A stretch of 64,000 bases of DNA from CAZAPG01 sp964486935 (GTDB taxonomy: Bacteria > Chloroflexota > Anaerolineae > 4572-78 > J111). Location: the NCBI GenBank assembly GCA_964486935.1, contig CAZAPG010000019.1, positions 1 through 64,000 of the forward strand, written 5' to 3'. Positions 18,126 to 26,958 of the stretch are shown here, in pieces (within the stretch, counting starts at the first letter, position 1; the number at the start of each line of letters is the position of its first letter). The notes beneath the pieces are model-generated. The model was not told where the DNA came from and ran no database searches. It saw only the letters and a program-made list of their open reading frames with translations. The position numbers were made by a program, and so were the translations under genes.

Positions 18126-18497
18126 TCATGTCTGCCCTGCCTCCAGGCGAAAACCGGATCGAGTGAACATCCGCTCGGCAACCTGTTCCACCAAGGTTAT
18201 CATTACCGGAGTTTGCCCAAACCGACTGCGAACGCGCTGGCGCAATGTTGAAAAATCAGGATCGTGGTTCACAACCTGGCCCTGATGCATGGCAATGTAT
18301 TGTCCCAAATACTGCGCTTTTAATTCGGCATGACGCTAGCGATAAATTTTACTTTCTTCAGAGGTTTTACGCCGGTCCAGTTCCCAAAGATAGCGCCGAA
18401 TCGCCTGGGTCAGCAATTCATCAATATCGGCCTTTTGTTCCTGCGCTGCTTTCTCAATACGATTATATAATTCCCGTTCAACGGCTATGGTCGGCAT
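18126..18497 (-). pseudogene. DUF5678-like/RHH-type small gene broken by an amber codon
   Basis: Reading minus from ATG 18497, with AAGGA 8 bases upstream, gives 53 residues (MPTIAVERELYNRIEKAAQE onward, through ELLTQAIRRYLWELDRRKTS). Then TAG at 18338-18336, then 69 more residues in the same frame without another stop, including AELKAQYLGQYIAMHQGQVV and LRQRVRSRFGQTPVMITLVE. The first part looks like a ribbon-helix-helix DNA-binding segment; the second matches the DUF5678 pattern. The two halves fit as one protein of about 123 residues. CAG to TAG (Gln to stop) is the simplest lesion: a single C-to-T change. Antitoxin-like function is inference. Confidence 0.7.
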
Positions 18498-18527
18498 TAT
18501 CTTAGTCCTTTCCTTTCAGACGAAATT

Positions 18528-18551
18528 GGTAATTCCCTGCAAGGAATTACC
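18528..18551. repeat. GGTAATTCC hairpin between prmA and the broken gene
   Basis: GGTAATTCC (18528-18536) and GGAATTACC (18543-18551) form a perfect 9-bp stem with a 6-base loop, just after the prmA stop. The T-run is on the wrong side for a standard minus-strand terminator, so it may be a repeat remnant or a weak terminator. Confidence 0.5.
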
Positions 18552-18557
18552 AAAAAA

Positions 18558-19436
18558 TCAAGTAACTTTTGGCTGCGCTACCAACGCCACCCAATCCTCT
18601 TCCGTCCGGCGCTCCGCAATCGTCAGGCCGTGAGCGGCAGCGGCGGCGGTTACGGCGGCTTCCTGCTCCCCGGCAATCATACCGGAGAGGATGAGCGTGC
18701 CGCCGGGGGCCAGCGCCCTGGCCAGTTGGGGCATCAGCTCGATGAGAATGTGGGCCAGAATATTGGCGACCACAATTTGCCACTGCTGCCCGCCCGTATC
18801 GGAGGCGGAGCCGACGGCTGCGTCTACCTGGCCGGCCAGGCCGTTCAGTTCAAAATTTTCCAGGGCGACCCGCACCGCCACGTCATCCACATCAACCGCC
18901 CGTACCGGACCCGCGCCCAGCTTCAGCGCCGCGATGGCCAAAATACCGGAGCCGGTACCCACATCGAACAGCGATTTGCCCGACAGGGGCATCTCCTCAA
19001 ACATTTTCAGGCAGAGCTGGGTGGAGGGGTGCAATCCGCTGCCAAAGGCCAGGCCGGGGTCAATTTCTATGACAATATCATCAGGGGCCGGGGTGTGCTC
19101 GCGCCAGCCGGGTTTGATGACGAAATTCTGGCCAATCCGCACCACGTGGAAATTCTCTTTCCAGCTTTCGGCCCAGTCGCTTTCGCCGACCGGCTGCAAG
19201 CGGGGTTCCGGCAGGCCGTGGGGCAGCGCCTGGCCAATGAGGGCCAGCAGCGCCTCGATTTCACGCAGCCGGTACGTGTCCTCGCGGGGAATCACGGTGC
19301 GGACGGTCAATTTGTCAAAATCCGGGGCCAGCGCCTCGATGACCGCGCCGCCGTAGCCATAGCGGTTGAACAGCTCGCCGACGGCTTCGGCGGCCTCGCC
19401 GTTAATGCCGGGAACGGCAATTTCTACAAAGTCCAT
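18558..19436 (-). CDS. prmA: Ribosomal protein L11 methyltransferase
   Basis: A 292-residue SAM-dependent enzyme that methylates ribosomal protein L11. The N-terminal L11-binding domain (about 1-100) precedes a Rossmann methyltransferase domain. Diagnostic motifs: ESDWAESWKENFHVVRIG, the PrmA signature DPGLAFGSGLHPSTQLCL, motif I FDVGTGSGILAIAALKLGA, and VVANILAHIL, an NI(L/M)A-type catalytic motif. ATG 19436 overlaps the stop of the upstream kinase gene by one base (TAATG), so the two are coupled. Length is normal. In Firmicutes prmA often directly follows dnaJ; here a kinase and a terminator lie between them. Confidence 0.93.
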   Translation of the reverse strand: MDFVEIAVPGINGEAAEAVGELFNRYGYGGAVIEALAPDFDKLTVRTVIPREDTYRLREIEALLALIGQALPHGLPEPRLQPVGESDWAESWKENFHVVRIGQNFVIKPGWREHTPAPDDIVIEIDPGLAFGSGLHPSTQLCLKMFEEMPLSGKSLFDVGTGSGILAIAALKLGAGPVRAVDVDDVAVRVALENFELNGLAGQVDAAVGSASDTGGQQWQIVVANILAHILIELMPQLARALAPGGTLILSGMIAGEQEAAVTAAAAAHGLTIAERRTEEDWVALVAQPKVT

Positions 19437-21811
19437 TAATCTTCCTTATTTGCGCCGGGGAGCGTAAAATAGAAGGCGCTGCCCTGGCCGGGTACGCCGC
19501 TGCTTTCAACCCCTACCTGCCCCCCCAACTTTTCTATAATGCGTCGAACAATAGATAAACCCAGGCCATGCCCTTCAACCTTAAATTCATCCAGGCGGGT
19601 AAATTCGGTAAAGAGCGCGGCCTGCGCCTGGGGCGATAGGCCCGCGCCGTTATCTTTAACCCAATAGCGAATGAAGCCATCGGCCTGCGGGGTTGCCCCC
19701 AACTCTAGCCGGGGCGGTTTGCCGCCATATTTTAGGCCGTTGCTAATGTAGTTGGCCCATACCTCTTCAACCCAGGGGGCGTAGCCTCTGGCCTGGGGCC
19801 ATTTATTGGGCATGGTGATTTGGCCCTGGTATTCGTCAATCATCAGGGCCAGGCGGTCTTGCACCTGGGCAATAATTTGATGCATGTGAATGGGCGTCAG
19901 CGGAATGGATTGGCGGTGGACCCCGGCCAAGAGCAGTAACTCGTCGATAATGTTGAGCGTTTTGTGGGCAGAGCGTTGAACGCTTTGAAAGATTTCTTGC
20001 AACTCGTCTGCCGTAAAATGGCGGTAGCCATTGAGCAGTAACTCGGCATAGCCGGCCATGGTGCTGATGGGATTTTTCAGGTCGTGGGCTACGGTTCTGG
20101 CAAAGGCATCGAGTTCGCGGTTGCGGCTTTCGACGATTTGCCGCTGTCGCTGCTCTTCTTCAAACAAGCGGGCGTTGGCTACGGTTCCGGCCAGTTGCCC
20201 GGCAATGGTTTCGGCCAGGGCGGCTTCCTGGGGGGTAAACTTCCGGTCTTCATTGGTGATTGAAATACCAATGATACCGATAACTTCGGCCCGGGCCATG
20301 AGCGGCGTTAGCAAAAGGCATTTGATGCCCCGCGCCCTGATAAAATCTTGAAAGGGTTGGGTAACAGGGTGGGTTTGGGGGTTGTCAATAATCAACGATT
20401 GGCGGGTCTCGATGATTTTTTGGCTCAGAGGGTCCTGGCGAAACGGGATGGTGAAGCCGGTTAAACTGGGGCCATATGTGTTGTAGGGGTCGTGCATAAC
20501 GGTTATGGTGCGTTCCTGGCGGGTCATATCAAATAGAGAAATGCTGGTGCTGTAGGCGTTAAACAGAGCGGTAATTTCTTGGGTTACGGTTTCTAAAACG
20601 CTTTGCATATCTATGGTTCTGGTGGCCATTTGGGTGATGCGGTTAAGGGCCAGCAGTTCCTCGATGCGTTGTTCGGCCAGGCGTTTCTGTTGTTGCTCTT
20701 CTTCAAACAGGCGGGCAACTTCAATGGTGCCGGCAATTTGGCTGGCAATGGTTTCAGCCAGTCTGACTTCGGCGGGGGTAAATACGCGCTCTTTTTGGTT
20801 GGTTGACACGCTAATAGTGCCTATAATTTCGCCGCGTGTCCACAGTGGAATCAGCATCAGGCATTGCAAGTTGCGCTCTACCACAGATTGGCGCGAAACT
20901 ACGGTATAGCGGCTGCTTTGCGGGTTGGGTATAACCAGCGGCCGGCCGTGGCTAAGATGTTCTTGATAGGCGGCATCCAGCGGAATTACCTTGCCGACCA
21001 GGTTGAGTTTATCGGCATTTTCAACCTGATACATCACAACGATGGTGCGATGCGTTCGGGCCTGGTTATAAATTGAAATGCCGGTGCTAAAGGCATGAAA
21101 GCAATGAGTAATAATTTCTGCCACCAATTCCAGGGCTGCTTGCAGGTTGGTTACTGTGGCCAGGGTTTGGGTAATCTGGTTAAGAAAGGATAGCTCTTCT
21201 ACGCGCTCTTCGGCAGATTTGCGCTGGCGCCGGGCTTCATCAAACAGGCGGGCATTTTGAATGGCGTTGGCGGCGGCGGCGGCAATTGGTTCTAACAGGC
21301 GCAAATCTTTGGCAGAGAAGCGGCCGGGTTGGGTGTCGGCCAAATTTAAAACGCCAATTACGTCTTGTTTCACTTTAAGGGGCAGGCATAACAAAGAGCA
21401 AAGCTCAACCCCAATTTTCCGGTCAACATCTTTAAAGTGACGCGTATCGGTGCGGGTATCAGCGATGATGATGGTTTGGCCGGTTTGGGCGGCATAGCCG
21501 GTTACGCCCTGCCCCAGAGAGAGCCGCCAGCCAATAATCTCTTGCTGGCCCGGGCCGGTGGCGTGCTGGCAGACCAGATGGTTAGTTTCCGGTTCATGCA
21601 GCCAAAACGAGGTGCTGAGAATCTCCATCAACCGGTGCATCTCGTCCAAAATAACTCGAAGCACCTGGTCAATATCAAGGCTGGAGTTAAACGCCTGGGT
21701 GGCTTTATTAATTAAAGCCAGTTCCTGGTTGCGCTGTTGAAGGGATTTTTCCATTTGTTTGTATCTGGTTAGTTCTTGTTCAATGGTGATTTTTTGTGGT
21801 TGTTTTATCAT
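19436..21811 (-). CDS. Triple-GAF sensor histidine kinase
   Basis: A 791-residue soluble kinase. A short coiled coil (about 5-35) is followed by three GAF domains (about 40-190, 220-375, 390-545), joined by repeated linkers of the type RLFEEEQQQKRLAEQRIEEL. The HisKA domain carries phospho-acceptor H576 (FARTVAHDLKNPISTMAGYAE), and the ATPase domain has NYISNGLKYGG, VKDNGAGLS and GHGLGLSIVRRIIEKLGG, all intact. No membrane helix or receiver is present, so it senses a cytoplasmic signal, ligand unknown. It is coupled to prmA downstream and follows a terminator after dnaJ. The similarity of the three GAF units suggests internal duplication. Confidence 0.88.
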   Translation of the reverse strand: MIKQPQKITIEQELTRYKQMEKSLQQRNQELALINKATQAFNSSLDIDQVLRVILDEMHRLMEILSTSFWLHEPETNHLVCQHATGPGQQEIIGWRLSLGQGVTGYAAQTGQTIIIADTRTDTRHFKDVDRKIGVELCSLLCLPLKVKQDVIGVLNLADTQPGRFSAKDLRLLEPIAAAAANAIQNARLFDEARRQRKSAEERVEELSFLNQITQTLATVTNLQAALELVAEIITHCFHAFSTGISIYNQARTHRTIVVMYQVENADKLNLVGKVIPLDAAYQEHLSHGRPLVIPNPQSSRYTVVSRQSVVERNLQCLMLIPLWTRGEIIGTISVSTNQKERVFTPAEVRLAETIASQIAGTIEVARLFEEEQQQKRLAEQRIEELLALNRITQMATRTIDMQSVLETVTQEITALFNAYSTSISLFDMTRQERTITVMHDPYNTYGPSLTGFTIPFRQDPLSQKIIETRQSLIIDNPQTHPVTQPFQDFIRARGIKCLLLTPLMARAEVIGIIGISITNEDRKFTPQEAALAETIAGQLAGTVANARLFEEEQRQRQIVESRNRELDAFARTVAHDLKNPISTMAGYAELLLNGYRHFTADELQEIFQSVQRSAHKTLNIIDELLLLAGVHRQSIPLTPIHMHQIIAQVQDRLALMIDEYQGQITMPNKWPQARGYAPWVEEVWANYISNGLKYGGKPPRLELGATPQADGFIRYWVKDNGAGLSPQAQAALFTEFTRLDEFKVEGHGLGLSIVRRIIEKLGGQVGVESSGVPGQGSAFYFTLPGANKED

Positions 21812-21886
21812 CAGGGTTTACCATCAGGGGGCATCACAAGCGCGCAATGCAGGCTATCAACCAGGCCCGCCAATTTATAATAGAGC

Positions 21887-21929
21887 AACAAAAAAGCCAC
21901 AAGTAATTATACCTGTGGCCTTTTTTGTT
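21887..21929. terminator. Bidirectional terminator after dnaJ
   Basis: AACAAAAAAGCCACA and TGTGGCCTTTTTTGTT pair across a short loop. On the minus strand it reads GGCCACA, loop, TGTGGC then TTTTTT, closing the heat-shock operon before the GAF kinase gene. It also has a T-run on the plus strand. Confidence 0.88.
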
Positions 21930-21960
21930 GGGTAGTTGCAGAGGGCATCATTGATTGTAA

Positions 21961-23109
21961 CTAAACTCCAAACGCATCGCGGATGCGGTCGAAGAAGCTC
22001 TTCTCCCGCTGGGGCACTACTTCACGGTCAAGTGTTTTGCCCAACTCTAGCAGAAGTTGCCGCTGCTCTTTGGTAAGGTTGGTGGGGGTGCGCACCTGAA
22101 TAGTAACCACCTGGTCGCCGCGTTTGGTTGAGGTGCCGTCTCGCTGCAAGCGGGGCACGCCTTTACCCCGCAGCCGGATGGTATCGCCGGTTTGAGTACC
22201 GGCCGGAATAGTCATTAGCTCGTTGCCGTCCAGGGTGGGCACTTCTACCTCATCGCCCAGGGCGGCCTGGGTAATGTTAACCGCCAGTTCCAGATGAATG
22301 GTATCGTCGATGCGGCGGAAATAGGGATGGGGTTTGACTTTTACAACAACGTACAGGTTGCCGGGCGGCCCGCCATACACGCCGCTCTCGCCCTCGCCAG
22401 ACAGGCGAATTTGGGTGCCGTTATCTACGCCGCCGGGTATTTTTACCGACAGGCGACGAGTTTTGGTAACAGTCCCCCGGCCAGAACACTCGCGGCAGGG
22501 AGCCGTAATAATTTCTCCCTGGCCCTGGCAGCGGGGGCAGGTGCTAATGTTAATGAAGAAACCGGTTTGCCGCCTGACCTCGCCGGTGCCGTTACATTCC
22601 GGGCAGCGAATGGGGCTGGTGCCCGGTTCGGCGCCATTACCATTGCAGACAGCGCAGGTTTCCTGACGGGGCACTTCAATTTCTTTTTCTGCGCCAAAAA
22701 CGGCCTCATCAAATTCCAGTATCAATTCATAGCGCAGGTCGGCGCCCCGCCGGGGCCGTCGCCCCTGGCGACGACTGCTCCCCCGGCTAAAGCCGCCAAA
22801 GCCGCCAAAAACCTCTTCAAATATTTCAAAGGGGTCGCGGAAGCCGCCAAAATCAAAACCGCTAAAACCACCCGCGCCGCTACTGTTAACCCCGGCGTGG
22901 CCAAAGCGATCATACATGCTTCGCTTCTGGTCGTCGGCTAAAATCTCGTAGGCTTCGTTGATTTCTTTGAATTTGGTTTCGGCGTCAGCTTCTTCGCTTA
23001 CATCGGGGTGGTACTTGCGAGCAAGTCGACGATATGCTTTTTTGATTTCGTCTTTTGAGGCGCCTCTGGCAACCCCCAGCACCTCATAATAATCGCGCTT
23101 GTCACTCAT
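21961..23109 (-). CDS. dnaJ: Chaperone DnaJ
   Basis: A 382-residue class I Hsp40 that delivers substrates to DnaK and stimulates its ATPase. The J domain (about 4-70) carries the HPD motif (KYHPDVSEE). A Gly/Phe-rich linker (about 75-115) is followed by the zinc region with four CxxCxGxG units (CAVCNGNG, CPECNGTG, CPRCQGQG, CRECSGRG), then the C-terminal substrate-binding domains with GNLYVVVKVKPHPYFRR. All motifs are intact and length is normal. It lies 21 bases after dnaK and ends just before a strong terminator. Confidence 0.97.
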   Translation of the reverse strand: MSDKRDYYEVLGVARGASKDEIKKAYRRLARKYHPDVSEEADAETKFKEINEAYEILADDQKRSMYDRFGHAGVNSSGAGGFSGFDFGGFRDPFEIFEEVFGGFGGFSRGSSRRQGRRPRRGADLRYELILEFDEAVFGAEKEIEVPRQETCAVCNGNGAEPGTSPIRCPECNGTGEVRRQTGFFINISTCPRCQGQGEIITAPCRECSGRGTVTKTRRLSVKIPGGVDNGTQIRLSGEGESGVYGGPPGNLYVVVKVKPHPYFRRIDDTIHLELAVNITQAALGDEVEVPTLDGNELMTIPAGTQTGDTIRLRGKGVPRLQRDGTSTKRGDQVVTIQVRTPTNLTKEQRQLLLELGKTLDREVVPQREKSFFDRIRDAFGV

Positions 23110-23130
23110 GGAACCTTTAATCTTTTCCCT

Positions 23131-25044
23131 CTATTTGGCTTCGGTAAATTCGCCTTCAACCACATCTTCATCGCCAGAGTCGCCTGGCCCGGCATCGTCA
23201 CGTGGAGCGGTATGGTCTCCGGCTCCGGCTGCCGGCCCGCTGGCTCCGTACATTTCTGTGCCAATTTTTTGTAAGCTCTGGCCCAAATCGGCCGAGGCTT
23301 GTTGCAGCACTTCCATATCGTTTTGTTCCAGGGCCTTTTTGGTGGCTTCTATTTTGCTTTCAATCTCGCTTTTCAGCTCGGCGCTGATGTGCTCGCCCTG
23401 GTCGCGCAGGGTTTTTTCGGCGGCAAACACCAGCGAGTCGGCCTGATTGCGGGTTTCAATTTGGGCTTTGCGCTGGACATCCTCTTCGCGGTGCTGTTCG
23501 GCGTCTTTGACCATTTTGTCAATCTCGGCGTCACTCAAGCCGCTGGAGGGGATAATTTGCATACTTTGTTCTTTGGCAGTGGCTTTGTCTTTGGCGGTAA
23601 CGTTTAAAATACCGTTGGCGTCAATATCAAACGTAACTTCAATTTGGGGCACGCCGCGCGGAGCCGGGGGCAGGCCGTCTAAAATAAATTTACCTAGGCT
23701 TTTATTGTCGGCCACCATGGGGCGTTCGCCCTGCACCACGTGAATTTCCACCTGGGTCTGGTTATCGGTGGCGGTGGAGAATATCTGGCTTTTGCGGGTT
23801 GGGATGGTGGTGTTGCGTTCGATAAGCGGCGTGGCAACGTGGCCCAGCGTTTCAATGCTCAGGGTCAGCGGGGTCACATCGAGCAGCAGAATATCTTTTA
23901 CCTCGCCGCCCAGTACGCCGGCCTGGATGGCCGCGCCAATGGCTACAACCTCGTCGGGGTTTACGCCTTTGTGCGGCTCTTTGCCAAACAGTTTTTTAAC
24001 GGCTTCCTGCACCGCCGGCATGCGGGTTTGACCCCCAACCAGTACCACTTCGTTAATATCGCCGGGGTCTAATTTGGAATCTTTAAGAGCCTGGCGGCAG
24101 GGGTCAAGCGAGCGGGTAATCAGGTTGTCGGTCAGTTGTTCTAACCGGGCGCGGGTAATGTTCAGGTTAAGGTGTTTGGGGCCGGAGGCATCGGCGGTGA
24201 TAAAGGGCAGATTAACTTCGGTTTGTTGGGTGGTCGAAAGTTCGATTTTGGCTTTTTCGGCGGCTTCTTTTAGCCGCTGCAAAGCCTGGGTGTCGTTGCG
24301 CAGGTCAATACCCTCTTCTTTTTTAAATTCGTCGGCAATGTAGTCAATGAGCGCCTGGTCAAAGTCGTCGCCGCCTAAAAAGGTGTCGCCGTTGGTGGCC
24401 TGCACCTCGAAGACGCCATCGCCCACATCCAGTATGGACACATCAAACGTGCCGCCGCCCAGGTCGTACACTACAATTTGCTCGTCGGTTTTTTTGTCAA
24501 GGCCATAGGCCAGAGATGAGGCGGTAGGTTCGTTGATGATGCGCATCACTTCCAGCCCGGCAATTTTGCCGGCATCTTTGGTAGCCTGGCGCTGGCTGTC
24601 GTTAAAATAAGCCGGAACGGTGATGACCGCCTGGGTTATGGGTTCGCCCAGGTAGGCTTCGGCATCGTTTTTGAGTTTTTGCAAAATCATGGCGCTAATT
24701 TCTGGGGGCGAGTATTCTTTATCGCCCATCACCACCCGAATATCGCCGTTGGGCGCTTCGCGCACCTCGTAGGGTACGTGTTTGACGGCGCGCTGTACTG
24801 CCGCATCCTTAAATTTGCGCCCCATGAAGCGCTTTACCGAAAAGATGGTGTTTTTGGGGTTGGTAACGGCCTGGCGTTTGGCCACCTGCCCAACCATCCG
24901 CTCGCCGGTTTTGGGGTTAACCGCAACTATCGAGGGGGTGGTGCGGTTGCCTTCGGCGTTGGGGATGATGGTGGGTTCGCCGCCTTCCATAACGGCCATT
25001 ACCGAGTTGGTTGTACCGAGATCGATACCTATGATTTTGCTCAT
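23131..25044 (-). CDS. dnaK: Chaperone DnaK (Hsp70)
   Basis: A 637-residue Hsp70. The ATPase domain opens with IIGIDLGTTNSVMAVMEGGE, includes YDLGGGTFDVSILDVGDGVF and VVLVGGQTRMPAVQEAVKKL, and is followed by the interdomain linker DILLLDVTPLTLSIETLG, the beta substrate-binding domain and the helical lid. The C-terminus is Gly/Ala then acidic (GDEDVVEGEFTEAK), close to the usual EEVD-like bacterial tail. It is the third gene of the CIRCE-controlled operon, separated from grpE by a 101-base gap holding an AT-rich repeat. Confidence 0.97.
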   Translation of the reverse strand: MSKIIGIDLGTTNSVMAVMEGGEPTIIPNAEGNRTTPSIVAVNPKTGERMVGQVAKRQAVTNPKNTIFSVKRFMGRKFKDAAVQRAVKHVPYEVREAPNGDIRVVMGDKEYSPPEISAMILQKLKNDAEAYLGEPITQAVITVPAYFNDSQRQATKDAGKIAGLEVMRIINEPTASSLAYGLDKKTDEQIVVYDLGGGTFDVSILDVGDGVFEVQATNGDTFLGGDDFDQALIDYIADEFKKEEGIDLRNDTQALQRLKEAAEKAKIELSTTQQTEVNLPFITADASGPKHLNLNITRARLEQLTDNLITRSLDPCRQALKDSKLDPGDINEVVLVGGQTRMPAVQEAVKKLFGKEPHKGVNPDEVVAIGAAIQAGVLGGEVKDILLLDVTPLTLSIETLGHVATPLIERNTTIPTRKSQIFSTATDNQTQVEIHVVQGERPMVADNKSLGKFILDGLPPAPRGVPQIEVTFDIDANGILNVTAKDKATAKEQSMQIIPSSGLSDAEIDKMVKDAEQHREEDVQRKAQIETRNQADSLVFAAEKTLRDQGEHISAELKSEIESKIEATKKALEQNDMEVLQQASADLGQSLQKIGTEMYGASGPAAGAGDHTAPRDDAGPGDSGDEDVVEGEFTEAK

Positions 25045-25074
25045 AGTGTTGATTGCTCCTGACTGTGGAATTAG

Positions 25075-25146
25075 CTAGAAATTTAGAAATTAGCGGTTGG
25101 CGTTTGAACAAATTGGAAAAGCTCGAATTTCTAATTGTTAATTGAT
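25075..25146. repeat. AT-rich intergenic repeat between grpE and dnaK
   Basis: The gap holds AGAAATTTAGAAATTAG and its near-complement CGAATTTCTAATTGTTAATTG, an imperfect palindrome. It resembles the AATTGG-word elements at 30767, 34852 and 57633. It lies inside the heat-shock operon, so it would be transcribed and could affect mRNA stability between the two genes. Confidence 0.5.
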
Positions 25147-25760
25147 TATTTGGCTACTCTGACCAAGGCCGGGCGAATTACGCGGCTGCCAATTTGGTAG
25201 CCTTTACGCAATTCGGCGATAATATCGCCCTCTTTGTGTTCTTCGCTCTCTTCGTAGCTAACGGCTTCGTGATAGTTAGGGTCAAATTTGCCTTGAGTAC
25301 TGATAGGCATAACGTTTTGTTCTTCCAGTATTTTATCTAATTTACGCTGTACCAGCCTGAAGCCTTCGACCCAGCCGATAAGCTGCCCGTCAATCTCTTC
25401 GGGTAAATTTTGAAAGGCCAGGTCCAGATCATCCAGGGCGCTGACCACGCCTTCTACTACCTCGCTTTTTATGGTATCGCGCAGCAATTTGCGCTGCTCT
25501 TCTTGCCGGCGTTTGAAATTGGCCAGTTCGGCGGCGGTGCGCTGCCAGTTTTCCAAATTTCTGGCAGCTTCCTGTCGAGCCAGCTCGAGTTGTTCTTCCA
25601 ACTCTTGCCGGGTGTCGGTTTCAGGTTCTTGGACAGATTCTGTTACTTCGTCAGCAGGCGTTTCAACGGCAACTTCATCAACAGATTGGGTTGTGGAGTT
25701 TTCTTCGGTTTCAATGTTGTCATCTTTTGCCATAACTTCGTCTGCCTTTTGTTTGCTCAT
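25146..25760 (-). CDS. grpE: GrpE nucleotide exchange factor
   Basis: A 204-residue DnaK cofactor. An acidic, disordered N-terminus (about 1-55, rich in E/T/V) leads to a long helix (ELEEQLELARQEAARNLENWQR) and the family core QRTAAELANFKRRQEEQRK. The beta head follows, with GKFDPNYHEAVSYEES and KGYQIGSRVIRPALVRVAK, which matches the conserved GrpE C-terminus. Start ATG 25760 has AGAGGA at normal spacing; an internal ATG at residue 10 is possible. It follows hrcA by 26 bases. Confidence 0.95.
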   Translation of the reverse strand: MSKQKADEVMAKDDNIETEENSTTQSVDEVAVETPADEVTESVQEPETDTRQELEEQLELARQEAARNLENWQRTAAELANFKRRQEEQRKLLRDTIKSEVVEGVVSALDDLDLAFQNLPEEIDGQLIGWVEGFRLVQRKLDKILEEQNVMPISTQGKFDPNYHEAVSYEESEEHKEGDIIAELRKGYQIGSRVIRPALVRVAK

Positions 25761-25786
25761 AATTATCCTCTCAAGAATGGGTGCGG

Positions 25787-26842
25787 TTAGCTTTTATAAC
25801 CATAGAGGTCGCTAATCAGGTTGCTCATCAGGTGCGACATGTAGCGCACCACGGATACTGTGCGGCTGTATGGCATCCGCAGCGGGCCAAGCACGCCCAT
25901 GGCTCCAATAGCCTTATCTTCTACCCCGTAACGAGCCAAAACAATGCCTACTTCAGAAAAATCTTCCCATTTGCCCTCGCCGCCAATAATTATCTGAACG
26001 CCGCCGTGCTGCAAGGCTTCGCCTACCAGTTGCTCAACCACCTGACGCTCTTCCAGGGCGCGAATGATTTGCTGAATGCCCTCGCGGTGTTTGAACTCCG
26101 GGTGGTTGAGAATATTGAGCAGGCCGTCGCGGTAAACATCGCTGCTGCGGCGGGTGTCGATGCGGCGCATGGTATCTACCACTACCTCGCACACTTTGTT
26201 GGCCACATCCGAGAGCAGCATTGGGGCGGTGGCGGCAATGTTGTTGGCATTCAAACCGCTCCACAGGTCGGTAAGCTGGCGGGCCAGTGGAACCAAGTCG
26301 TTTTGCTCTACCGGGCTGTCAAGAGTAATAATTTGCTGTTTAAGCGTGCCGCCTTGCAGCACCAAAATCAGCAAAACAATGTTATCTCTAATGCAAATCA
26401 GCTCGACATGCTTTAAGTAACACAAATTACTTTTTGGCGCAGTTATGAGCGACGCATTGTGCGAGGTGTGAGCCAGCACCGCCGCGCACAAGCGCAGCCA
26501 CTGGTCCAAATCTAGCCGGGCCTGATGAAACTGGTGGCTAATCATCCGTTGCTCTTCGCTGGGAAGCTCAACCTGCTCCATCAACTTTTCCACAAAGTAG
26601 CGATAACCGGCCTCGGTGGGGACTCGTCCCGCCGAGGTATGCGGTTGCATCAGATAGCCCATCTCTTCCAGCGTGGCCATATCATTGCGAATGGTGGCCG
26701 GGCTAACCCCCAGGGTATAGCTGGTGGCAATTAATTTTGAGCCAACCGGCATAGCCCCCTTGATATACTCTTGCACAACCAGGCGCAAAATATTTTGTTG
26801 TCGCTCAGATAGTCTTTGCTCTACCATTGTCGCCGCTGCCAT
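25787..26842 (-). CDS. hrcA: Heat-inducible repressor HrcA
   Basis: A 351-residue repressor that binds CIRCE and needs GroE for activity. The N-terminal winged helix (LSERQQNILRLVVQEYIKGA, then LGVSPATIRNDMATLEEMGY) is followed by TSAGRVPTEAGYRYFVEKLM, a hallmark of the family, and the GAF-like and dimerisation domains. An in-frame GTG at 26878 lies inside the CIRCE element and is unlikely to be the start; ATG 26842 is preferred, and ATG 26827 is possible. It is the first gene of hrcA-grpE-dnaK-dnaJ and should repress its own operon through the adjacent CIRCE. Confidence 0.93.
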   Translation of the reverse strand: MAAATMVEQRLSERQQNILRLVVQEYIKGAMPVGSKLIATSYTLGVSPATIRNDMATLEEMGYLMQPHTSAGRVPTEAGYRYFVEKLMEQVELPSEEQRMISHQFHQARLDLDQWLRLCAAVLAHTSHNASLITAPKSNLCYLKHVELICIRDNIVLLILVLQGGTLKQQIITLDSPVEQNDLVPLARQLTDLWSGLNANNIAATAPMLLSDVANKVCEVVVDTMRRIDTRRSSDVYRDGLLNILNHPEFKHREGIQQIIRALEERQVVEQLVGEALQHGGVQIIIGGEGKWEDFSEVGIVLARYGVEDKAIGAMGVLGPLRMPYSRTVSVVRYMSHLMSNLISDLYGYKS

Positions 26843-26871
26843 TGGCCGGGACTCGCTTGTTTTGAGCGATT

Positions 26872-26898
26872 TTAGCACTCAAGGCTGTAGAGTGCTAA
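26872..26898 (-). promoter_or_regulatory. CIRCE operator
   Basis: TTAGCACTC, nine bases, GAGTGCTAA: an exact match to the CIRCE consensus bound by HrcA. It lies just downstream of the predicted start of transcription and 30 bases before hrcA. Confidence 0.98.
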
Positions 26899-26910
26899 AA
26901 TCAGGTAAAA

Positions 26911-26939
26911 ATAATACCATAAAGTGAAGGGTAAGTCAA
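26911..26939 (-). promoter_or_regulatory. Sigma70-type promoter of the heat-shock operon
   Basis: On the minus strand TTGACT (26939-26934), a 17-base spacer and TATTAT (26916-26911). Transcription would begin near 26904, placing CIRCE in the initially transcribed region, the usual arrangement. Confidence 0.85.
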
Positions 26940-26958
26940 ACTTTAAGAGGATTGCCCT

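Noticed and set aside
18245..18505. 86-codon plus-strand frame over the broken DUF5678-like gene
   Set aside because: The minus-strand reading gives a coherent two-part protein with a ribosome site; the plus frame has none.
26843..26878. GTG 26878 as the hrcA start
   Set aside because: It lies inside the CIRCE operator; ATG 26842 or 26827 fits the family N-terminus better.
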